Of a DNA stretch of 5,200 bases, positions 1 to 5,200 are shown piece by piece. The first letter of the stretch is position 1; every line of letters starts with the position of its first letter. Made by a program: the position numbers and the translations under genes. The notes below the pieces were generated by a model. It was given only the letters and a program-made list of their open reading frames with translations. It was not told where the DNA came from and did no database searches. This stretch comes from Gammaproteobacteria bacterium (GTDB lineage Bacteria; Pseudomonadota; Gammaproteobacteria; Arenicellales; UBA868), in contig DPVA01000125.1 of NCBI GenBank assembly GCA_003529705.1, positions 1 to 5,200 on the forward strand, given 5' to 3'.

Positions 1-435
1 GCCTAGGTCATAAGGGTTGCACGTCGCGCCATGGACCGTATTGAACGTATGACTGCCGAGGCCAAACTCCGGCGTGTTGGTTTTGCCAAGAATAGCTAGG
101 CCCGCGGCCTTCAGACGTGAAACCAGAATCCCGTCTGACTCGGGAATCGAATTTGCGAAAGCCCGACTACCGTTGGTGGCCGGTACACCTGCGAGAGAGG
201 TGTTGAGATCTTTTACCAGATAGGGAACGCCCGTAAGGGGGCCATCAGGCAGGCCCTTGGCGACGCTATCTCGAACCGCATCAAAGCACTTAGCAATAAC
301 CGCATTTAGCTGGGGATTACGCGATTCAATCCGGCAGATCGCCGCTTCAATGGATTCAGATGGTCCAAGCTCACCCTTTGCAATGAGTCTGGCAAGACCA
401 ACCGCATCGTACTGATCGTATTCACTTCCCACCAT
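1..435 (-). CDS. Amidase-signature family amidohydrolase, N-terminal part (runs off the left edge)
   Basis: The minus strand reads open from an ATG at 435 to the window edge, giving 145 residues without a stop; family members are usually about 450-500 residues. The visible part matches the N-terminus of amidase-signature enzymes: a helical lead-in with LNAVIAK (residues 43-49), then LTGVPYLVKDL (67-77), in which K75 should be the lysine of the Ser-cisSer-Lys triad, then GKTNTPEFG (117-125). The serine-rich GGSSGGS segment should follow just past the edge, after NPYDLG (140-145). These enzymes hydrolyse C-N amide bonds; the family includes GatA, many aliphatic and aryl amidases, and 6-aminohexanoate cyclic-dimer hydrolase, which shares the GVPYLxKDL style. 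The substrate cannot be assigned. No signal peptide is visible, so it is probably cytoplasmic. The start is bounded by an in-frame TAG at 445-447; GTG at 432 is a possible alternative. It lies 24 bp after the ATPase gene with no terminator between, so co-transcription is likely. Confidence 0.9.
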   Translation of the reverse strand, partial: MVGSEYDQYDAVGLARLIAKGELGPSESIEAAICRIESRNPQLNAVIAKCFDAVRDSVAKGLPDGPLTGVPYLVKDLNTSLAGVPATNGSRAFANSIPESDGILVSRLKAAGLAILGKTNTPEFGLGSHTFNTVHGATCNPYDLG

Positions 436-459
436 GACTGGCGGCTATTCCATACCGGC
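436..459 (-). other. Short intergenic gap between the ATPase and amidase genes
   Basis: Only 24 bp separate the ATPase stop from the amidase ATG. There is no inverted repeat or T-tract. The only ribosome-binding hint is a weak GGAA about 12 nt before the ATG. A two-codon ATG-GAA-TAG (453-445) sits in frame with the amidase and fixes the upstream limit of its start. The gap supports read-through from the transporter genes. Confidence 0.6.
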
Positions 460-2274
460 TCAGTGCGCGAACTCAGCCTGACTACGATGACATTCAATGG
501 CATGGTTGCCAGCTAAGTTACGGACCGGCGGGGTCTCTTCGTCACAGACGTCTTCAATTGCCATGGGACATCGATCAAAGAACGGGCAACCCTTATCCTT
601 GAGCATCACCACTCGGTCGATGCCGGCCTGGGCTTCCTGAGTTTCCATGGTCTCTTCAAGCCAGCCCACCCTGAGTTCGGGGACCGAACTGATCAGAAGT
701 CGTGTATAGGGGTGATACGGCGGAGAAAGCACCTCATCGGTGGTACCTTTTTCGACCACACGGCCAGCATAGAGCACTACGATCTCATCAGCAAACGACG
801 CAACGGTCGAAAGATCGTGACTAATGAACACAAAAGAGACACCAGTCTGTTTGCGCAATCGTTTCAACAATTCAATCACATTGGCGCCAACGATGGAATC
901 AAGCGCCGAAATGACTTCGTCGCACAGCAGCACCTCTGGTGACGCAGCAAGTGCACGGGCCAGGTTGATACGCTGTTTCTGACCCCCAGACAGTTCTTCA
1001 GGATAGCGCCCGGCAAAATCCTGCGGCAGTTCTACCATGTCCAGCAGTTCGCCGATTCGCCGGCGTTTTTCGTTGCCCTTGAGGCCAAGATAAAACTCCA
1101 GCGGGCGACCGAGAATATGATCAATCCGCTGGCGGGGATTCAACGCGGTATCGGCCATCTGAAATACGAACTGAACTTTCTGGAGCTCTTCGCGTTTACG
1201 CTGCTGCAGCGCTGGTTCGAGTTCCTCGCCATCGAGCAGCACCTGTCCCTTGGCCGCAGGCAAAAGACCTGCCATCACTCGAGCGAGGGTTGACTTACCA
1301 CAGCCCGACTCGCCAATAATGCCTACACTGTGTCCCCGCTCAATAGCGACATTGACGTCGCGTAGGACAGTGATTGAGGGCAGGCCGTTCTGGATTATGC
1401 CGTAACCCGCCAGCAGATCTTTAACCTCCAGCGCCGGCGCTTTCCGATGATGCTCGTCGCTGGTTTCATCACCCTGGCCTGCCGCGGGGGGCGGGCGCAC
1501 CGCATGCATCAGCCGACGAGTGTAATCATGGCCTGGTTTACTCACCACCTGTTCAGCCGTGCCATGCTCCTGGATTTCACCCGCATACAGCACCACGATA
1601 TGATCCGCGATCTGCGCCACGACGGAGAGATCGTGAGTCACATAAATCGCTGCGGCACCCTCCTGCTTGATCACTGACTTGAAAGCCTTAAGTACCTCGA
1701 TCTGGGTTGTGACATCAAGCGCTGTTGTGGGCTCGTCGAGCACCAGAAGATCCGGCTTGCCGCACAAGGCGGTTGCCGCCATCAGGCGCTGTAATTGTCC
1801 GCCAGATACCTGATGGGGATAACGTTTGCCGAGTCTGTCCGGATCGGGCAACTCCAGTGCCCTGTATAGCGTCTCAGCGCGCGCGTCAGCTTCTTCCTGA
1901 GTCAGGATATCGTGCAGAACGCAGGTTTCTGTCACCTGCTCCCCGATAGTAAGTGCCGGATTGAAGGTTGCCGCGGCGCTTTGCGCGAGATAGGCGACGC
2001 GCTGGCCACGAAGGCCACGCAACTGATCAGGGCCCATGCTGATAACGTCTTCACCTTCAAGGCGCACTTCACCGCCTGCGAACTCCAGGCCTGGTTTCGT
2101 GTACCCCAAGGACGAAAGCGCAATGGTCGTCTTGCCGGATCCGGATTCCCCGATCAACGCGACTACCTCGCCGCGCGCGACAGTGAAACTGACTCCCTTG
2201 ACGATAGGGGTCAGCTCGTCATTGTCGTTGCGCGCACTGATGCGCAAGTCATCGACTTCAAGCAGTACACTCAC
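460..2274 (-). CDS. Fused two-domain peptide-type ABC importer ATPase (DppD-DppF-like)
   Basis: This 604-residue cytoplasmic protein carries two complete nucleotide-binding domains and should power the two permeases encoded upstream. Domain 1 (about 1-258): Walker A GESGSGKTT (42-50), Q-loop Q98, signature VSGGQLQR (156-163), Walker B LLVLDEPT (176-183), H-loop H214. A polar, proline-containing linker covers about 259-280. Domain 2 (about 281-540): Walker A GESGCGKST (321-329), Q-loop Q372, signature LSGGQKQR (428-435), Walker B ending CDE (451-453), H-loop H486. Residue 454 is Val where Pro is common. All residues needed for ATP hydrolysis look intact in both halves. The C-terminal oligopeptide-transporter extension has cysteines at 563, 569, 577 and 595, like the [4Fe-4S]-type motif of DppD proteins; domain 1 has no such extension. 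Length is close to other fused importers such as the GsiA/YejF type. The start is GTG, overlapping the preceding permease stop by 4 bp (GTGA), which suggests translational coupling. Confidence 0.95.
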   Translation of the reverse strand: MSVLLEVDDLRISARNDNDELTPIVKGVSFTVARGEVVALIGESGSGKTTIALSSLGYTKPGLEFAGGEVRLEGEDVISMGPDQLRGLRGQRVAYLAQSAAATFNPALTIGEQVTETCVLHDILTQEEADARAETLYRALELPDPDRLGKRYPHQVSGGQLQRLMAATALCGKPDLLVLDEPTTALDVTTQIEVLKAFKSVIKQEGAAAIYVTHDLSVVAQIADHIVVLYAGEIQEHGTAEQVVSKPGHDYTRRLMHAVRPPPAAGQGDETSDEHHRKAPALEVKDLLAGYGIIQNGLPSITVLRDVNVAIERGHSVGIIGESGCGKSTLARVMAGLLPAAKGQVLLDGEELEPALQQRKREELQKVQFVFQMADTALNPRQRIDHILGRPLEFYLGLKGNEKRRRIGELLDMVELPQDFAGRYPEELSGGQKQRINLARALAASPEVLLCDEVISALDSIVGANVIELLKRLRKQTGVSFVFISHDLSTVASFADEIVVLYAGRVVEKGTTDEVLSPPYHPYTRLLISSVPELRVGWLEETMETQEAQAGIDRVVMLKDKGCPFFDRCPMAIEDVCDEETPPVRNLAGNHAIECHRSQAEFAH

Positions 2275-3212
2275 GAAATCATTCTCTTAGCCAATTTGCC
2301 GCCGGAATGAGCCGAAATATCATCCACGATCATGTTCACCGATATTGTAAGCGTCGCAATAGCGAGCGCCGGCATCAATGGGGCAACCGAACCGTAAACG
2401 AGCCCGGAAAGATTTTCCTTCACCATACTGCCCCAGTCAGACATCGGCGGCTGCACGCCCAGACCCAGAAAACTTAAGGAAGAAATAAACAGAATTACCC
2501 AGACAAACCGCAGGCCAAAGTCAGTTGCCAGCGGCATGGCAATATTGGGTAGAACTTCCCGAGTGATAATCCACCAGAGACCCTCGCCCCTAACCTTTGC
2601 AGCCTCAACAAAGTCACTCACCATTACTTCCTGACCGAGCGATCGCGCGATACGGAATACACTGGTCGCATAGATCACACCAGCGATGATTATTAGCCAA
2701 AAAATACCGGGGCTATTCAACGCGGCGATCAATACCAACGCAAACATGATTGAGGGGATCGAAATCAGCGCATCATTGACGCGACTGAGGGACATATCCA
2801 GGAACCTGCTTCCCACCGCCGACGCGATACCCAACGTCACACCAATCAGATAAGCGAGTAGTGTCGCAATAAATGAAATCCCAATCGTTGTTCGGGCACC
2901 ATACAGAATTCGTGACAAGGTATCCCGGCCAAGATAGTCACTACCCAACCAGACAATGCTGCTCGGGGGCTGAAAATCAGTATCGGGGTACATTTCATCA
3001 CTGCCCGGCACGATGAAAAGCTCTTCATCCAGAATATCCGCCTCATGATAGGGCGCGATCATAGGTCCGATTGCGACAATCACTGCCCAGAAAATCAACA
3101 CCGAGATACCAATTTTGCCCGGCCAACTGAGTTTGATCTTGCGCTTGGGGGGCGCCGTCGGCAACTCGTCAAACGGTGTCGAGGCCGGGGCTTCCTGTGG
3201 TGTATCGGACAT
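2271..3212 (-). CDS. DppC/OppC-type ABC transporter permease
   Basis: An inner-membrane permease of 313 residues, the usual size for the DppC/OppC family, expected to pair with the DppB-type permease encoded just before it. A charged, proline-rich cytoplasmic N-terminus (1-30) precedes a first membrane segment at about 33-54. A periplasmic stretch ends in the family hallmark SDYLGRDTLSR (91-101). Further hydrophobic segments lie at about 107-130, 153-187, 233-252 and 278-298. The EAA loop that docks on the ATPase is seen as EAAKVRGEG followed by REVLPN (203-223), and FLGLGVQPP with the following DWG (248-261) is also typical. The C-terminus (SVNMIVDDIS onward, 291-313) departs from the common NLLGDGLRD ending of E. 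coli homologues. The ATG start has an AAGGA Shine-Dalgarno 11 nt upstream, lying on the stop codon of the preceding gene, and the stop overlaps the ATPase start. Substrate specificity is not readable from this subunit. Confidence 0.95.
   Translation of the reverse strand: MSDTPQEAPASTPFDELPTAPPKRKIKLSWPGKIGISVLIFWAVIVAIGPMIAPYHEADILDEELFIVPGSDEMYPDTDFQPPSSIVWLGSDYLGRDTLSRILYGARTTIGISFIATLLAYLIGVTLGIASAVGSRFLDMSLSRVNDALISIPSIMFALVLIAALNSPGIFWLIIIAGVIYATSVFRIARSLGQEVMVSDFVEAAKVRGEGLWWIITREVLPNIAMPLATDFGLRFVWVILFISSLSFLGLGVQPPMSDWGSMVKENLSGLVYGSVAPLMPALAIATLTISVNMIVDDISAHSGGKLAKRMIS
2283..2288 (-). promoter_or_regulatory. Likely Shine-Dalgarno supporting the GTG start of the fused ATPase
   Basis: AAGAGA lies 8 nt upstream of the GTG at 2272-2274, inside the last codons of the DppC-type gene. 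The match to the anti-Shine-Dalgarno is partial, but its position supports the GTG as the start. The GTGA overlap with the preceding stop also favours re-initiation. Confidence 0.5.
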
Positions 3213-3223
3213 ATCCAGGGCTT

Positions 3224-3228
3224 TCCTT
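3224..3228 (-). promoter_or_regulatory. Shine-Dalgarno of the DppC-type permease gene
   Basis: AAGGA lies 11 nt upstream of the ATG at 3212 and shares two bases with the TAA stop of the upstream permease gene (3227-3229). Ribosomes finishing the upstream gene would therefore sit on this site, consistent with coupled synthesis of the two channel subunits. Confidence 0.65.
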
Positions 3229-4192
3229 ACTTAGGATGGCGCAATCGGGGATTGGAAAGAATCGACGCTATATCAGCAATAAAGATCAGCACGACATAGG
3301 TCGCACAGAAAATCATGGCGCAAGCCTGCACCAAAGGCATATCCCGCATCTGGACTGCTTCAATCATGAGTTTTGCAAGTCCCGGATACGCAAATATCTG
3401 TTCAATCACTACGACTCCGCCCACCAGCCAGGCGAGGTTCAGCGCGATGACATTGACGATCGGACCTACCGCATTGAATAACGCGTGGCGAAGAATGATT
3501 CTTCTTCGCGGCACCCCTTTTAGAATCGCCATTTCAATATAAGGTGAATTCAGAACATTCAGCACGGTCGCCCGCGTCATTCGAATGATCTGAGACGACA
3601 CTAGAATCACCAGGGTCAACATCGGCATCGCCAGGGTCTTGATCAACACCCAGCCGGTTTCATCACCCCTTAAATAAACAATGGACGGCAGCCAGCCCAG
3701 GCCTACAGCAAAAATCAATACCAGCGCTGTGGCAATCAGAAAATCCGGTAATGAGATCAGATTCAGCGTGGCAAACGTAATTGAACGGTCGAGTCGTGTT
3801 CCGGGATGCATTGCAGCAATCAGGCCCAAAAACAGAGAGATTGGGATTGCGATGGCGCCCACAAGCAGCGTAAGCCGCGCAGTGTTATCGACACGCGGCC
3901 CCAGCATTTCGACAATCGGCGTGCCGAGACCCGCTCCAAGTCCAGCCTTGGAGATGCCGAGATCACCCATCATAACGTTCTGCAGCCAGACCCAGTATTG
4001 CTGGATAGGATGCTTGTCTAACCCGAGTTTGGCACGTAGCGCAGCGGTGCTCTCAGGCGTTGCGGTCTGACCCAGAATAATCTGCGCTACATCACCCGGC
4101 AGCAGATTCGTCCCGATAAAAATCAGCACGGACACTACCCAAAGTGTCACGAGACTGATTCCTACTCTACCTAGGAGGGCGCGCCAGAGCAT
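3227..4192 (-). CDS. DppB/OppB-type ABC transporter permease
   Basis: An inner-membrane permease of 321 residues, a normal length for the DppB/OppB family. The N-terminus is typical: a short basic start and a first membrane helix at about 9-29, followed by NLLPGD (29-34). A periplasmic loop with LRAKLGLDKHPIQQYWVWL (52-70) and GDLGIS (76-81) matches the family pattern of a predicted Leu-Gly-Leu-Asp segment and a GDLG motif. Hydrophobic segments follow at about 105-128, 140-168, 187-203, 240-262 and 289-310. The EAA-type ATPase-docking loop is YIEMAILKGVPRRR (218-231), and EQIFAYPGL (264-272) is a strong family marker. It should form the channel with the DppC-type subunit. The gene begins 92 bp after the binding-protein stop, beyond a hairpin. 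No good Shine-Dalgarno is visible before the ATG at 4192, so the start is chosen from family alignment of the first helix; a GTG at about residue 15 would cut into that helix and is unlikely. Confidence 0.95.
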   Translation of the reverse strand: MLWRALLGRVGISLVTLWVVSVLIFIGTNLLPGDVAQIILGQTATPESTAALRAKLGLDKHPIQQYWVWLQNVMMGDLGISKAGLGAGLGTPIVEMLGPRVDNTARLTLLVGAIAIPISLFLGLIAAMHPGTRLDRSITFATLNLISLPDFLIATALVLIFAVGLGWLPSIVYLRGDETGWVLIKTLAMPMLTLVILVSSQIIRMTRATVLNVLNSPYIEMAILKGVPRRRIILRHALFNAVGPIVNVIALNLAWLVGGVVVIEQIFAYPGLAKLMIEAVQMRDMPLVQACAMIFCATYVVLIFIADIASILSNPRLRHPK

Positions 4193-4221
4193 ATACCGTG
4201 ATTAATAGAGATAAAAGAGTG

Positions 4222-4268
4222 CTAAACAAAGGGGTTCGCACGTCGCCGTGCGAACCCCTACTAAACAA
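4222..4268. repeat. 8-bp direct repeats flanking the hairpin
   Basis: The octamer ctaaacaa occurs at 4222-4229 and again at 4261-4268 on the plus strand (TTGTTTAG in the transcript direction), exactly bracketing the 13-bp inverted repeat plus one base. In a short AT-rich spacer this may be coincidence. It could also be the trace of a small inserted palindromic element with a target duplication, or allow an alternative pairing register. Confidence 0.6.
4224..4259 (-). terminator. Strong hairpin with T-rich tail between the binding-protein and permease genes
   Basis: Arms at 4247-4259 and 4230-4242 form a perfect 13-bp inverted repeat. In the minus-strand transcript the 5' arm is AGGGGUUCGCACG, the loop is GCGA (a GNRA tetraloop) and the 3' arm is its exact complement. 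TTTGTTT (4230-4224) follows, so it looks like an intrinsic terminator with an imperfect U-tract. It begins 25 nt after the binding-protein stop and ends 37 nt before the permease start. Established for many ABC importer operons: such structures cause partial termination or protect the upstream mRNA, so that binding protein is made in excess of membrane subunits. That role here is inferred. A full terminator is possible, in which case the permease genes would need their own promoter. Confidence 0.8.
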
Positions 4269-4284
4269 CCCACCAAAGAGTAGA

Positions 4285-5200
4285 TTAGGCTGACTTCCAG
4301 ATGTGCTCAGCCCAGCCGTTGCCACCAAACTGACCCAATGGGCAGTTCGAGAAGCCCTGCACACTGGAATCATGAGCATCCAGAATGTTGGTATGAGCCG
4401 GAATGATGATACCGCTTTCCGTTGACACCAGTTTCTGCATCTCACAGTGCATCTCATGGCGTTTACCTGCATCGGTCTCGGCCAGAGAGTCCTTAAGCAG
4501 TTGACCCATGCGGTCGCTGTTCCAGTAGGTATCGTTCCAGTTGCCATTCGGGCCAAACTGGATCGCCATCATCGCGTTGGCCGTCGGACGCATATTCCAC
4601 GTCACTACGTTCAGCGGCTCTTTCATCCAGACCGCGCCCCAGTATCCATCGGTCGGCACCCTTTTTAGCTTCAGGTTAAAGCCGATCTTCTTGAGGTTGG
4701 CCTGCATGAGGAGGCATGCGTCTTCGATAAAGCCGATGACGGGCGCAACATACAGTTCCGCCTCTGAGTAGCCAGACTTGTTGAGGTGATACTTTGCCTT
4801 GTCAGGATCGTAGGGAATCTGCGGCAATTCATGGCAATGATCCCCGCCGTATGCCACATTAATCGGGTGATCGTTACCCACGGTACCCTGACCCCTAAGG
4901 AACTTGCGAACAATACGCTCGCGATCCTGGATGTAACGAAGACCCTGGACCAAATCATGATTGCTACCCGGCTCGGTGTTCTTCAGGCAGCAGATACCGC
5001 CATAAAGGCCCGAAGGGATCGAAAGCATCGATTTGCCCGCAGCCTCAACTTTTTTAATATGCTTCGCATTAATGGCGGTAATCATGTCAACGCTGCCCGC
5101 CAGCAACGCGTTCAAGCGCGCATTCGGGTCCGTGATGGCAGTCATCTCAATGCCATCCAGCCACTGGCCGGTGTCCCGCCAGTAGTTGTTGTTGCGTGAG
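4285..5200 (-). CDS. Peptide/nickel-type ABC transporter solute-binding protein (SBP_bac_5), C-terminal part (runs off the right edge)
   Basis: The reading frame stays open from the right edge to the TAA at 4285-4287, giving 304 residues. Family members are usually about 500-540, so the signal peptide and about 40% of the protein lie outside the window; the in-frame ATG at 5145 is internal, not the start. The fragment opens with RNNNYWRD (2-9 of the visible part), corresponding to the family's RNPxYW. It continues with GIEMTAITDPNARLNALLAG (a hallmark stretch before the ligand cleft), GLRYIQDRERIV (about 86-97), GNDHPI (108-113), YDPDKAKYHLNKSGY (about 130-144) and a C-terminal WNDTYWNSDRM region typical of this family. 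It should be an exported periplasmic ligand-binding protein that delivers substrate to the permeases encoded downstream. Six cysteines (visible residues 70, 71, 122, 162, 252, 286) are more than usual for such proteins. Ligand unknown: peptides, amides or opines are all possible within the family. Confidence 0.93.
   Translation of the reverse strand, partial: SRNNNYWRDTGQWLDGIEMTAITDPNARLNALLAGSVDMITAINAKHIKKVEAAGKSMLSIPSGLYGGICCLKNTEPGSNHDLVQGLRYIQDRERIVRKFLRGQGTVGNDHPINVAYGGDHCHELPQIPYDPDKAKYHLNKSGYSEAELYVAPVIGFIEDACLLMQANLKKIGFNLKLKRVPTDGYWGAVWMKEPLNVVTWNMRPTANAMMAIQFGPNGNWNDTYWNSDRMGQLLKDSLAETDAGKRHEMHCEMQKLVSTESGIIIPAHTNILDAHDSSVQGFSNCPLGQFGGNGWAEHIWKSA

Noticed and set aside
445..453. 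Two-codon ATG-GAA-TAG as a regulatory leader peptide
   Set aside because: Too short and without a ribosome-binding site; best read as chance in a 24-bp gap.
1912..2310. 132-codon open frame on the plus strand
   Set aside because: It lies antisense to the ATPase gene, whose protein has clear family motifs throughout; the plus-strand translation shows no recognisable domain and is a shadow.
3681..4070. 129-codon open frame on the plus strand
   Set aside because: Antisense to the DppB-type permease; composition is that of a reverse-complemented membrane protein gene and there is no supporting start context.
4193..4229. Possible promoter before the DppB-type permease (TTGTTT, 16-nt spacer, TATTAA)
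   Set aside because: Only 3/6 and 4/6 matches to the sigma70 consensus, in AT-rich spacer sequence, with the -35 hexamer lying in the hairpin's T-rich tail; too weak to call.
4167..4556. 129-codon open frame on the minus strand overlapping the binding-protein end and the permease start
   Set aside because: It is out of frame with two convincing genes and runs through the hairpin; the translation has no family features.
5143..5145. ATG as the start of the binding protein
   Set aside because: The frame continues open to the window edge with family-conserved residues (RNNNYW) upstream, and no signal peptide follows this ATG.

Overview
The window is one strand-uniform block. Five adjacent genes, all on the minus strand, make up most of a peptide/nickel-type (Opp/Dpp-like, SBP_bac_5 family) ABC importer locus followed by an amidase. 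Reading in the direction of transcription, from high to low coordinates, the order is: the C-terminal part of a periplasmic solute-binding protein (runs off the right edge), a hairpin-containing gap, a DppB/OppB-type permease, a DppC/OppC-type permease, a single protein carrying two fused ATPase domains, and the N-terminal third of an amidase-signature enzyme (runs off the left edge).

The spacing supports one transcription unit: a 92-bp gap with a strong hairpin after the binding protein, then 14 bp, a 4-bp GTGA overlap, and 24 bp. The two permeases form the inner-membrane channel, the fused ATPase would supply both nucleotide-binding sites, and the binding protein delivers ligand. The adjacent amidase suggests that an imported amide, small peptide or cyclic amide is hydrolysed in the cytoplasm. 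The actual substrate cannot be read from the sequence.

The organism is probably a Gram-negative bacterium of the Pseudomonadota. This rests on the moderate GC content, the compact operon, the fused ATPase architecture and the general flavour of the proteins. I cannot place it more finely; a marine or environmental gamma- or alphaproteobacterium is a guess.

No RNA genes, mobile elements, CRISPR arrays, integrase sites or broken genes were seen. Apart from short gaps, the whole window is coding. I did not find a previously undescribed system. The points most worth a second look are the perfect 13-bp hairpin with a GNRA loop flanked by 8-bp direct repeats after the binding-protein gene, the single four-cysteine motif in the fused ATPase, and the transporter-amidase pairing.
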